From NCBI RefSeq assembly GCF_001562425.1, contig NZ_LOED01000002.1:1-64000 (forward strand): a stretch of DNA of 64,000 nucleotides, in the 5' to 3' direction. Below the pieces are notes generated by a model, which was not told where the DNA came from, did not search any database, and saw nothing but the letters and a program-made list of their open reading frames with translations. Source of the DNA: Fervidicola ferrireducens. Lineage in GTDB: Bacteria; Bacillota; Thermosediminibacteria; Thermosediminibacterales; Thermosediminibacteraceae. The position numbers and the translations under genes are program-made. Position 1 is the first letter of the stretch. Each line of letters starts with the position of its first letter. Shown here one piece after another: positions 34,453-42,202 of the stretch.

Positions 34453-35835
34453 CTACTTCGACAGTATGGAACTCGCAGCCGATTTTATGGCGTTCAGAGT
34501 CATACCCATAAACCCTCTATATCTAGTAAAGATATCCTCCAAGGCGTCAATCACCTGGTCAATATCCTCTTTCGTCACTATCAACGGCGGCTCCAACCTT
34601 ATAACATTGGGATTATTAAGGGTGTATGCGGTGATTATCCTGTGCTTGTTGAGCAGCTCTCCAGCCACCAGTGCTCCCGTGAATTCTTCGTACAGCTTAT
34701 TTATGACTCCGCCCGTTATCCTGTTTATGAACCCCTTTACCGGAGGCTCGAACTCGATACCTATCATCAGTCCCCTTCCGCGAACTTCCTTTATTATGCC
34801 AAACTTTTCCTTAAGGCCTTTCAATCTGTTTAGGAAATAGTCTCCCAGTTCTGCGGCTCGTTCGGCCAGTCTTTTTTCTTTTATGGCATTGATGGAGGCT
34901 ATACCCGCAGCACACGCTAAAGTGTTTCCGCCAAAAGTCGATGTGTGCAGCAGACATCTTTCCATCCCGGAATAAGCTCTTTCCCAAACTTCATCGGTGG
35001 CGATGAATGCTCCAATAGGCATCACTCCGCCCCCTAACGATTTTGCAACGCACATTATATCCGGTGCCACATCTTCTTGTTCGCAGGCAAACATGCTTCC
35101 CGTCCTGCCTAAACCTGTTTGTATTTCATCGACTATCAGCAAGGCTCCATATTTTGTGCAAAGGTCTCTTGCCCCTTTCAAATATCCTTTCGGAGGCACA
35201 ATAATCCCTGCTTCCCCTTGTATCGGCTCCACTATGAACGCGGCCACGTTACCTCCTTTTAATTTTGCTTCAAGCGCATCCAAATCTCCGAACGGTATGG
35301 TCTCAAATTCCGGCACCAGGGGCAAAAAGGGGCCCTTGTATTTATCCCGTCCGGTAGCCGATAACGCACCTAAAGTCTTTCCGTGAAAAGCGCCATCGCA
35401 AGATATTATCTTTTGCTTTCGAGTAGCCGCCCTTGCCGTTTTTAAAGCCCCTTCCACGGCCTCTGCTCCGCTGTTGCAAAAAAAGCTGTGTTTTAAATTT
35501 CCGGGTGCTACTTTTGAAAGATTGTGCGCCAGGGCTGCCGCATACGGATTTATAGTCGCCTGCAGTAAATTGGGCTTTTGGCTCACTTTTTTTATAGCCT
35601 CCAACACTTCAGGTGGATTATGTCCCAAATTCAGCGCGCCGTAAGCCCCCAAAAAATCCAGGTATTTCTGACCTTCGGCGTCCCAAACATAACACCCCTG
35701 CGCCTTCACGTAGACCCTATCGAAATTTAAAAGCCCCATCATCGAAGCAAGTCCGGGATTTACGTGCTCGGAGTAAATTTTCTTTATGTCAGCCCGGCTC
35801 AAGTTTTCCACATCATCGATGGTAAAAAGCGCCAT
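34453..35835 (-). CDS. Class III PLP aminotransferase (putrescine/ornithine type)
   Basis: 460 residues. Fold type I, subgroup II aminotransferase: FFCNSGAEAVEGALKTAR binds the cofactor phosphate, DEIQTGLGRTG holds the cofactor Asp, and CVAKSLGGG near residue 277 holds the Schiff-base Lys. An N-terminal extension (first 45 residues, FTIDDVENLSRADIKKIYSEHV) and the general text are closest to putrescine aminotransferases such as YgjG; acetylornithine or 4-aminobutyrate activity cannot be excluded. Monocistronic, with its own promoter and terminator; no pathway partner is adjacent. Confidence 0.85.
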   Translation of the reverse strand: MALFTIDDVENLSRADIKKIYSEHVNPGLASMMGLLNFDRVYVKAQGCYVWDAEGQKYLDFLGAYGALNLGHNPPEVLEAIKKVSQKPNLLQATINPYAAALAHNLSKVAPGNLKHSFFCNSGAEAVEGALKTARAATRKQKIISCDGAFHGKTLGALSATGRDKYKGPFLPLVPEFETIPFGDLDALEAKLKGGNVAAFIVEPIQGEAGIIVPPKGYLKGARDLCTKYGALLIVDEIQTGLGRTGSMFACEQEDVAPDIMCVAKSLGGGVMPIGAFIATDEVWERAYSGMERCLLHTSTFGGNTLACAAGIASINAIKEKRLAERAAELGDYFLNRLKGLKEKFGIIKEVRGRGLMIGIEFEPPVKGFINRITGGVINKLYEEFTGALVAGELLNKHRIITAYTLNNPNVIRLEPPLIVTKEDIDQVIDALEDIFTRYRGFMGMTLNAIKSAASSILSK

Positions 35836-35871
35836 ATAAGATCACACCTCGCAAAATAATTCTTAGAGTCA

Positions 35872-35900
35872 ATTATATAAAACCTGAAAAAATAAGTCAA
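35872..35900 (-). promoter_or_regulatory. SigA promoter of the aminotransferase gene
   Basis: TTGACT (35895-35900), 17 bases, TATAAT (35872-35877) on the minus strand, about 37 bases before the ATG. The -35 box lies just past the T run of the preceding terminator. Confidence 0.85.
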
Positions 35901-35907
35901 AAAATAA

Positions 35908-35930
35908 AAATGCTGCAAAAAGCAGCATTT
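35908..35930 (-). terminator. Terminator after the spo0E-like gene
   Basis: 9-bp stem (35908-35916 with 35922-35930), loop of 5 bases, T-rich tract on the minus strand. Confidence 0.85.
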
Positions 35931-35940
35931 AAAAGAACAC

Positions 35941-36107
35941 CTATTCAGCTTTAACGGATGCTCTGTGATAAGCCAAAATGAGCTTATCAAGCTGCAAGCT
36001 CAAAGCGTAGACTTCGTTGGCCAAAAGGTTTTTTTCTCCAGCTTTTCGTTAAGCTCCCTTTTTAGCCTTACAATCTCCTGGTTGAGTTTAGTCAATGCAG
36101 CTGCCAT
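35941..36107 (-). pseudogene. Spo0E-like aspartyl-phosphate phosphatase, apparent single-base frameshift
   Basis: ATG 36107 follows AGGGGA and opens MAAALTKLNQEIVRLKRELN; after Glu-Lys-Lys the frame runs off to an early stop. One base back, the frame reads on as NLLANEVYALSLQLDKLILAYH and stops at 35941. Joined, this is a 55-residue Spo0E-family phosphatase, whose signature is SxxLDxLIxxY; these proteins dephosphorylate Spo0A and delay sporulation. The shift lies in a run of seven A (plus-strand T at 36029-36035). An assembly error, a true mutation, or slippage on A7 that restores the frame are all possible. Promoter, ribosome site and terminator are intact. Confidence 0.72.
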
Positions 36108-36140
36108 GATGATTTCCCCTCTGTATCGATTTACTAGGCC

Positions 36141-36169
36141 ATTTTATCACAGTTTAAGGGCATTATCAA
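36141..36169 (-). promoter_or_regulatory. SigA-type promoter of the spo0E-like gene
   Basis: TTGATA (36164-36169), 17 bases, TAAAAT (36141-36146) on the minus strand, 33 bases before the ATG. Confidence 0.75.
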
Positions 36170-36311
36170 CGACCGTATTTTCCGATTATGTCCGCATTTT
36201 TTTCAGCAGTTATATTTTGCTTCCATTTTTTATCTCTTCTTACACGAATCACCATATTTTGTGATTTGGTATTATTGTAATTGCTAGAAAATTGTCGCTT
36301 TTTGCACTTCA

Positions 36312-37709
36312 TCAACACAACAATCTGTTTTTTTCACTTTGCATTCCAGCCTTTACAGCAAGGTAAAGCGCGTACTCGATTCTTTTTTTCTGCAAACTGC
36401 AGGATATTTTATTGGGTAAATTTAAATCCCCGTTCATCTCGTAATTGTTGGCGCTGCAGCCACCGCTGCAGAAAAACTTGGCCCAACACGATACGCAATC
36501 AGGTTTTGCAAGGACGTGGGTATCTTTTAGCTTTTTTATAACATCCTCATCAAGAGTTTTTTCAAAAACGTCGCCCAGAACAAACTCCCTCTTGCCTATG
36601 AACTGGTGACACGGGTATATCTCTCCGTCCGGAGTAACTGCGAGGTATTCCCTGCCGGCACCGCACGCCGAAAGCCTCTTTTGCAAGCATGGACCTTTAT
36701 AAATGTCTATATTGAAGTGATAAAATCTAAACGGATTTTCCCCCGACGTTTTTCTTTTGATGTATTCTCTTGCAATTTCATCGTACTGTCGGTATACGGT
36801 TTCCAAATCCCCTTCATCGATCAGAAAATCCCCTTCTTTTCCAACAACCGGCTCGATGGAAATCTCCTCAAAACCGAGGTCAGCCATGTGAATGACATCT
36901 TTTGCGAAGTCCAGGTTGTACTTTGTGAATGTGCCCCTGACGTAGTAATCCTTGCCGTCCCTTTTTCTCAGCGCCACCAGTTTTTTTATATTCGAAACAA
37001 CCCTGTCGTAGCTTCCCGAGCCGTCGGCCCGCACCCGCATCCTGTCGTTTACCATCTTTCTCCCGTCCAAACTCATCACTATATTGTCCATGTTTTTATG
37101 CAAATAATCCATTATTTCATCGTCGAGCAGAAGACAATTGGTGGTAACCGTAAAATGGAATTTTTTGTTATATTTGTCTTCCAAACTTCTCGCGTAGGAA
37201 ACCACATATTTTATGGTATCAAAAGCCATCAAAGGTTCTCCGCCAAAAAAATCCACCTCCAAATTTTTTAGTCCCCCTGATCGTTGTAAAAGGAAGTCTA
37301 TAGCATTTTTTGCCACCTCTTTGCTCATCAACTGCCGCGCTCCATCGTAATGTCCTTTCGAGGCAAAACAATACCTGCACCTCAAATTGCAATCGTGAGC
37401 CACGTTTAGGCAAAGAGCTTTTACGTATTTTTTTTCGTTTAAAAGTTCTACGGCCGGATCAAGGTTCGCTCCCGAAAAAAGGAGGCCCTGAGCTTTTAAA
37501 ATGTCCAGTTCTTCTATGGCCTCTTCGATTTCCGATTCCGCATATTTCTCCTTTAATTTAGCGATGACATCCTCCGGGGAAAGTTCTTCGTAAAATTTAA
37601 GTACATCGTAGACCAGGTCGTCTACTTCGAACACGGAACCGCTGTTTACGTCGAGCACCATTTTCGTGCCCCATATCTGGAACGCATGGACCATTGGCCT
37701 TACCAACAC
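36312..37709 (-). CDS. scfB: SCIFF peptide radical SAM maturase
   Basis: 465-residue radical SAM-SPASM enzyme of the type that forms thioether bonds in the six-Cys SCIFF peptide. N-terminal RiPP-recognition-like domain (about 1-95, KMVLDVNSGSVFEVDDLVYDVL), then the cluster motif in HDCNLRCRYC, DFFGGEPL, and a SPASM domain with Cys in GPCLQKRLSACGAG, YPCHQF and CVSCWAKFFCSGGCSANNY for two further clusters. Text agrees closely with the Clostridium enzyme as I know it. GTG 37709 has GGGAGAGG upstream. The peptide gene, normally next to it, is not seen on either side. Confidence 0.9.
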   Translation of the reverse strand: MLVRPMVHAFQIWGTKMVLDVNSGSVFEVDDLVYDVLKFYEELSPEDVIAKLKEKYAESEIEEAIEELDILKAQGLLFSGANLDPAVELLNEKKYVKALCLNVAHDCNLRCRYCFASKGHYDGARQLMSKEVAKNAIDFLLQRSGGLKNLEVDFFGGEPLMAFDTIKYVVSYARSLEDKYNKKFHFTVTTNCLLLDDEIMDYLHKNMDNIVMSLDGRKMVNDRMRVRADGSGSYDRVVSNIKKLVALRKRDGKDYYVRGTFTKYNLDFAKDVIHMADLGFEEISIEPVVGKEGDFLIDEGDLETVYRQYDEIAREYIKRKTSGENPFRFYHFNIDIYKGPCLQKRLSACGAGREYLAVTPDGEIYPCHQFIGKREFVLGDVFEKTLDEDVIKKLKDTHVLAKPDCVSCWAKFFCSGGCSANNYEMNGDLNLPNKISCSLQKKRIEYALYLAVKAGMQSEKNRLLC

Positions 37710-37745
37710 TATACCTCTCCCTTCAGAAATTTATTTTATGACGAC

Positions 37746-37776
37746 TTGACAAAGGGAAAAAACCGTTGTATATAAT
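37746..37776 (+). promoter_or_regulatory. SigA promoter of the fmdB-type gene
   Basis: TTGACA (37746-37751) with overlapping -10 choices TATATA (37769-37774, spacer 17) and TATAAT (37771-37776, spacer 19). The TATATA core can also be read on the minus strand with TTTACA (37793-37798), so a divergent promoter for scfB may overlap it. Confidence 0.7.
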
Positions 37777-37821
37777 CTCTTGTGAACTCGTGTAAATGTT
37801 GCTATAGAGGAGGTGCTACCA

Positions 37822-38067
37822 ATGCCACTTTACGAATACAGGTGTGAAAGGTGCGGCGATTTTGAACAGGAACAGGCTATAACTGAATCCCCTTTAGAAA
37901 AATGCCCGACCTGCGGAAATCCGGTTAAGCGTCTGATTAGCCGAAACGTGGGTCTGGTTTTTAAAGGCTCGGGCTTCCATATAACCGATTACGTCCGAAA
38001 GGGTTCTGGTGAAACTTCATCGGAAAGCAAGTCCTCCGGTGAATCTTCGGAAAAAAAGGCCGAGTAA
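37822..38067 (+). CDS. FmdB family zinc-ribbon protein
   Basis: 81 residues from ATG 37822, preceded by GAGGAGGTG. The N-terminus PLYEYRCERCGDFEQEQ and CPTCGNPVKRLIS give a CxxC...CxxC zinc ribbon, with a Ser/Glu/Lys-rich disordered tail. The family is called FmdB after a putative regulator in amidase operons, but the role of most members is unknown. The only protein gene on the plus strand. Confidence 0.88.
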   Translation: MPLYEYRCERCGDFEQEQAITESPLEKCPTCGNPVKRLISRNVGLVFKGSGFHITDYVRKGSGETSSESKSSGESSEKKAE

Positions 38068-38075
38068 AACTTAAA

Positions 38076-38104
38076 AACTCAAGGCTCAACGCCTTGAGTT
38101 TTTC
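38076..38104. terminator. Bidirectional terminator between fmdB-type gene and rnpB
   Basis: 12-bp stem (38076-38087 with 38093-38104), 5-base loop, T runs on both strands. It can end the plus-strand gene and the converging RNase P RNA. Confidence 0.9.
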
Positions 38105-38118
38105 ATTTTTATTCAAGG

Positions 38119-38463
38119 ATGAGTAGGTCTGTAAGCCGAGTTCTGTCGAGGATGGTCATCTATCTTGGGTGACAGTTGCCTGACACCTCTAGCGACCACA
38201 CCCGGGAGCGCGGCGGGCCACCGCATATGCTCCCCTATTTGGTCTTGCTCCAGGTGGGGTTTACATAGCCGGCCAGTCGCCTGACCGCTGGTGAGCTCTT
38301 ACCTCACCTTTCCACCCTTACCCGGTAAAAGCTTTTACCGGGCGGTATATTTCTGTTGCACTTTCCTTGAGGTCGCCCTCACTGGGTGTTACCCAGCACC
38401 CTGCCCTGTGGAGCTCGGACTTTCCTCGGGCACAAACCCGCGACCATCCGACCTACTCATCAC
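38119..38463 (-). ncRNA. rnpB: RNase P RNA, bacterial A-type
   Basis: About 345 bases on the minus strand. The conserved cores are exact: GAGGAAAGTCCGAGCTCC near the 5' end (CR-I), AGGGTGCTGG, and ACAGAACTCGGCTTACAG near the 3' end (CR-V). The ends GATGAGTAGGTC and GACCTACTCATC pair as helix P1. The layout is the ancestral A-type, found in Clostridia, not the B-type of Bacilli. A consensus promoter lies immediately upstream. End positions are accurate to a few bases only. Confidence 0.95.
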
Positions 38464-38480
38464 CTTTTTGCCGGAAGGAC

Positions 38481-38509
38481 ATTATAACATGACTTCGTTT
38501 AAATGTCAA
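38481..38509 (-). promoter_or_regulatory. Consensus SigA promoter of rnpB
   Basis: TTGACA (38504-38509), 17 bases, TATAAT (38481-38486) on the minus strand: a perfect consensus. The -35 box overlaps the last codons of rnhA. Confidence 0.92.
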
Positions 38510-38927
38510 TAACCTCTTCATCGCCAAGGGCCATGTCAATGCCTTCGTTGGCGAGCTCATCAGCCCTTTTATTGTATTCTCTCCTCACGTGATTTATGCT
38601 GAAACTCCTGAACTCTTTCATCAACTGGACCACCTGGGAATAAAGGCGCTTTATCCCTTCATTTTTAATCTGGTACTGTCCGTTTATTTGTTTTACCATG
38701 AGCTCGCTGTCGGAAAATACTTCGATTTCTTCGCAGCCCATCTCGAGCGCCTCTTTCAGGGCAATGATAAGAGCCGTGTACTCAGCTATGTTGTTCGTTG
38801 TTTGCCCGATGTAGTCGCTCATTTCTTTAACCACGTTACCGTTTTCATCCAACATCACTATGCCAATCCCTGCATCTCCCGGATTTCCCCGGGAAGCTCC
38901 GTCTACGTATACTTTTAACCTCTCCAT
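38499..38927 (-). CDS. rnhA: Ribonuclease HI-like protein
   Basis: 142-residue RNase H fold. The four carboxylates of the active site are Asp9 (YVDGASRGNPG), Glu49 (NNIAEYTALI), Asp73 (FSDSELMVKQ) and Asp123 (KRADELAN). It is of the short type without the basic handle region, as in Bacillus YpeP-like proteins, which may hydrolyse RNA in RNA-DNA hybrids. ATG 38927 follows an AGGAGG site. The rnpB promoter overlaps the stop codon. Confidence 0.88.
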   Translation of the reverse strand: MERLKVYVDGASRGNPGDAGIGIVMLDENGNVVKEMSDYIGQTTNNIAEYTALIIALKEALEMGCEEIEVFSDSELMVKQINGQYQIKNEGIKRLYSQVVQLMKEFRSFSINHVRREYNKRADELANEGIDMALGDEEVIDI

Positions 38928-39053
38928 AATACCTCCTGTTACTTATTACTTATGTTGATATGTATTTTACCGCAAATCTCACGATATACTATGCACCTAT
39001 GGGCGCTCACCCCCTGAAAGCATTGACACAAGCTTGTTGGCGGTTCTTTTTTT

Positions 39054-39082
39054 ATTTTATCAATTTCGGTTATATTTTTCAA
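39054..39082 (-). promoter_or_regulatory. Candidate promoter of rnhA with a long leader
   Basis: TTGAAA (39077-39082), 17 bases, TAAAAT (39054-39059) on the minus strand. It would give a leader of about 120 bases. The rest of the 219-base gap (38928-39146) holds a small GC-rich hairpin near 39000-39015 but no riboswitch class I recognise. Confidence 0.55.
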
Positions 39083-39146
39083 TCTCTAGGGATTGTATTG
39101 TTTTTATATTTTTCTGATTTGAAGATGATTTTCCAGCTTTTATCGT

Positions 39147-40259
39147 TTAAACAATTTTTATTGGGTCGCCTTCATCATAAACCTCTACCGAAACGTCACT
39201 TTCCAGCTCCGCCAGTTCCTTCTTCAAATACTCGGCCAGGAAATTCAATATTATCTTTTCCGTAGAGTAATGCCCGGCATCTATCAAGGCTATACCGGAA
39301 GCTTTTGCTTCCTCAGCTTCGTGGTACTTTATATCTCCCGTTATGTAAGCATCGGCCCCCGCAAAAACCGCTTTCGATATAAGACTTCCTCCTGCTCCGC
39401 CGCATAAGGCAATTTTAGAAACCTTCCTATTGGGCTCCCCTACCACCCGCAAAAACTCTACTTCAAGTTTTTGTTTGACAATACGGCAGAGTTCCCCTAA
39501 GGTCACGGGAGTTTTAAGGTAGCCTATTCGGCCTAATCCGAAAGCACATCCTTCATTTTCCACAGGATAAATATCGTAAGCCACTTCTTCGTACGGGTGG
39601 ACTTTCAACATTGCATTTAATATTTTTTTGACCCGGGATGCGGGAGCAATGGTCTCGACCCTAACTTCTTCCACCCTTTCCAACTCGCCTTGCCGCCCCA
39701 AAAAAGGATTCGAACCCTCTAGAGGTTTGAAAGTCCCGATACCCGAAATATTGAAACTGCAATGGCTGTAATTCCCTATATGTCCGGCACCGGCATCACC
39801 CATAGAGTCCCTTACCACTTCCTCGTATCCTTTAGGAACGTATACCACAATCTTTTTTAACGGTTCCTCGAAGGTCTTTTCCAGCACCTCTACCTTTTCA
39901 AGTCCTAATTTTTGCGCCAAAAGGTCGTTAATCCCTCCTTTTGCCACATCCAGATTCGTATGGGCAGAATAAATCGCTATATCGTGCTTTATTGCCTCTA
40001 TAATCATTTTCCCTACTGGTAAATCCTGCCTTACGGAATTCAAAGGTTTGAAAATGAAAGGATGGTGTGAAATAATCAGGTCCACGCCGCTTGAGGCGGC
40101 GTATTCTACCACCCCGGGCGTCACTGTAAGGACAACGAGAATCTTTTTTACTTTCGCCGAGCTTGCTCCCACCATCAAACCTACGTTGTCCCATTCTAAA
40201 GAAAGCTTTTTGGGAGCGAACTTTTCTATCAAATTAATCACAGTCTGAATACTGATCAT
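39147..40259 (-). CDS. Nif3-like dinuclear metal centre protein (YqfO)
   Basis: 370 residues. Both halves of the NIF3 fold are seen: SHHPFIF with metal-binding His (about 64-65), AHTNLDVAKGGINDLLA, and the C-terminal ITGDIKYHEAEEA and DAGHYSTEKI. The length reflects the PII-like insertion (about 130-235), typical of Firmicute YqfO. Members form hexameric toroids; a role as GTP cyclohydrolase type 1-like enzyme has been proposed but is uncertain. Coupled to trmK by a 4-base overlap, as in Bacillus. Confidence 0.9.
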   Translation of the reverse strand: MISIQTVINLIEKFAPKKLSLEWDNVGLMVGASSAKVKKILVVLTVTPGVVEYAASSGVDLIISHHPFIFKPLNSVRQDLPVGKMIIEAIKHDIAIYSAHTNLDVAKGGINDLLAQKLGLEKVEVLEKTFEEPLKKIVVYVPKGYEEVVRDSMGDAGAGHIGNYSHCSFNISGIGTFKPLEGSNPFLGRQGELERVEEVRVETIAPASRVKKILNAMLKVHPYEEVAYDIYPVENEGCAFGLGRIGYLKTPVTLGELCRIVKQKLEVEFLRVVGEPNRKVSKIALCGGAGGSLISKAVFAGADAYITGDIKYHEAEEAKASGIALIDAGHYSTEKIILNFLAEYLKKELAELESDVSVEVYDEGDPIKIV

Positions 40260-40942
40260 TCTTCCAACACCCCTTTTAACAATTCCATCTCCCTAAGCAT
40301 GGATTCCCTTGCCTTTTTGGCATGCTCGCTGTTTTGGCCTTCCAGTTCCCTCAATTTAATAAAAAGTCGATTGAGGCGCGCTTCAATATATTCAAGTACT
40401 TCCGGAGTTCGCTTCTGCTTCAATACGGGACCCAGTATTACATCCTCTTCGCTGAAAAAGCAGGAAGTCCCCTTTTTTACCACCATTATTTCGAAGTACC
40501 TTCCCTTGCTGCATACCACGCGTTCTTCCGTTATTTCAAAACAATTCTCAAAAAGGGCCTTCCTCAATCTGTGCGCATTTTTCATGGGCTGAAGTATAAT
40601 TGCGTAAAGAGAATTCACGATGTCGGGAGATTTTTCCATTATGCTCCATATGGTTTCACCCCCTAAGCCGGCTATAATTGCCACATCAACCTCGCCTGGC
40701 TTTAAAGGTTCAAAGCCATCCCCCAGCCGGACATCTATAAAATCGGAAAGACCTGCCTTCTTAACATTTTCTCTGGCCCTCATCCAAGGCCCGTATCTTG
40801 CCTCGACTGCAATAACCCTTTGAGCAATACCGTTTTTGACCAGATATATGGGCAAAAGCGCATGGTCGGTTCCAACATCCGAAACACAACTGCCCCGAGG
40901 CACCAATCCGGCTATTTCCAGCAATCTCTCGCTCAACTTCAT
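40256..40942 (-). CDS. trmK: tRNA (adenine22-N1)-methyltransferase TrmK
   Basis: 228 residues from ATG 40942, preceded by AAAGGTG. SAM-binding motif SDVGTDHALLPIYLV, then VDVAIIAGLGGETIW and LQPMKNAHRLRKAL, which mark the COG2384/TrmK family. It methylates A22 in the D-loop of tRNA. A Lys/Arg-rich coiled C-terminus (about 165-228) is normal for the family. It follows rpoD across a terminator and is coupled to the nif3-like gene. Confidence 0.92.
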   Translation of the reverse strand: MKLSERLLEIAGLVPRGSCVSDVGTDHALLPIYLVKNGIAQRVIAVEARYGPWMRARENVKKAGLSDFIDVRLGDGFEPLKPGEVDVAIIAGLGGETIWSIMEKSPDIVNSLYAIILQPMKNAHRLRKALFENCFEITEERVVCSKGRYFEIMVVKKGTSCFFSEEDVILGPVLKQKRTPEVLEYIEARLNRLFIKLRELEGQNSEHAKKARESMLREMELLKGVLEE

Positions 40943-40973
40943 TTTTTTCACCTTTAAGAGCAAATAGTAGAAA

Positions 40974-40994
40974 AAAGCGGGATTACCCCGCTTT
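40974..40994 (-). terminator. Terminator after rpoD
   Basis: 8-bp stem (40974-40981 with 40987-40994), loop of 5 bases, T run on the minus strand. It touches the rpoD stop codon and lies 32 bases before the trmK start, so trmK may rely on readthrough. Confidence 0.82.
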
Positions 40995-42202
40995 TACTCA
41001 AGGAAGTCCTTTAATTTTTTGCTTCTGCTCGGATGGCGCAGTTTTCTCAAAGCTTTGGCTTCAATCTGCCGTATCCTCTCGCGAGTAACGCCGAAAACCT
41101 GCCCCACTTCTTCGAGGGTTCTGGGCTTTCCATCGTCGAGTCCGAACCGCAGCCGCAGTACCTTTTCTTCCCGCGGAGTCAAGGTTTCCAGGACATCTTC
41201 CAATTGTTCCCGCAACAGCCTGTAAGCCGCGGCATCAGCCGGTGCCTGGGCTTCTTCGTCGGGGATAAAGTCTCCCAAATGGCTGTCTTCCTCTTCTCCT
41301 ATAGGCGTTTCGAGGGACACGGGTTCCTGGGCTATCTTCATTATCTCCCTCACCTTTTCGACAGGCATTTCCATTTCTTCGGCAATTTCCTCCGGGGTCG
41401 GGTCCCTACCCAGTTCCTGCAGGAGCTGGCGCGATACCCTTATCAGCTTATTAATCGTCTCCACCATGTGAACCGGAATTCTGATGGTTCTTGCCTGATC
41501 TGCAATGGCTCGGGTTATGGCTTGTCTGATCCACCAAGTCGCATACGTGCTGAATTTATATCCTTTGCGGTAGTCGAACTTTTCCACGGCTTTTATGAGG
41601 CCCAGGTTTCCTTCCTGGATGAGGTCCAGAAAAAGCATGCCCCTTCCGACGTATCTTTTTGCTATGCTGACAACAAGCCTGAGGTTTGCTTCTGCAAGAC
41701 GCCTTTTGGCCTCCTTGTCGCCCTTTTCTATGCGTTTTGCCAGCTCAATCTCTTCTTCCGGCGTGAGGAGCGGTATTTTGCCGATTTCCTTTAAATACAT
41801 CCTGACAGGGTCATCTATAGCCACACCTTCGGGAACAGACAGGTCCAGCTCTTCCGGGGGAATATCTTCAAGCAAAGATTCCGGTATATCATCGTTATCG
41901 TTTATAATCTCGATTCCCATTTCCTCGAAGGATTCATATATCTTATCTATTTGATCGGCATCTAGATCTTCAAAATCCGCCAAGGTGTCCATTATTTCCT
42001 TGTAAGTTAACGCTCCCGTCTTTTTACCTTTTTCAATGAGTTCCTTTACAGCTTTCATCTTATCGGCCTTTTTACTCTGCTTCGTCTTTTTTTCCTTTTC
42101 TCTCTCTTTCTCTTTTTCTTTTTGTTGTTCCTTATCCTGTTCCTTTACCTGGTCCTTTTCCTCTTCGACCTTAACCTTTTCGGTTTCCTTTTCCGTTGCC
42201 AT
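40994..42202 (-). CDS. rpoD: Primary sigma factor SigA
   Basis: 402-residue housekeeping sigma. Region 1.2 ([22 protein letters not shown]), region 2 with [22 protein letters not shown] and [20 protein letters not shown], region 3, and region 4 with [30 protein letters not shown] are all standard. The first 50 residues are almost only Glu, Lys, Gln and Asp with Arg, a highly charged low-complexity extension. It overlaps dnaG by one base, the usual macromolecular-synthesis operon order. Confidence 0.97.
   Translation of the reverse strand: MATEKETEKVKVEEEKDQVKEQDKEQQKEKEKEREKEKKTKQSKKADKMKAVKELIEKGKKTGALTYKEIMDTLADFEDLDADQIDKIYESFEEMGIEIINDNDDIPESLLEDIPPEELDLSVPEGVAIDDPVRMYLKEIGKIPLLTPEEEIELAKRIEKGDKEAKRRLAEANLRLVVSIAKRYVGRGMLFLDLIQEGNLGLIKAVEKFDYRKGYKFSTYATWWIRQAITRAIADQARTIRIPVHMVETINKLIRVSRQLLQELGRDPTPEEIAEEMEMPVEKVREIMKIAQEPVSLETPIGEEEDSHLGDFIPDEEAQAPADAAAYRLLREQLEDVLETLTPREEKVLRLRFGLDDGKPRTLEEVGQVFGVTRERIRQIEAKALRKLRHPSRSKKLKDFLE

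Noticed and set aside
35799-35990. Minus-strand open frame of 63 codons
   Set aside because: Runs through a promoter and a terminator and into the aminotransferase gene; Phe-rich text from T-rich DNA.
38291-38512. Plus-strand open frame of 73 codons
   Set aside because: It crosses the RNase P RNA, whose conserved cores are exact.
38960-39265. Plus-strand open frame of 101 codons in the rnhA-nif3 gap
   Set aside because: No ribosome site, hydrophobic text from T-rich DNA, and it runs into the opposite strand of the nif3-like gene.
41033-41794. Plus-strand open frame of 253 codons
   Set aside because: Opposite the most conserved part of rpoD, with a Phe/His/Gln-rich composition that arises from reading conserved codons backwards.
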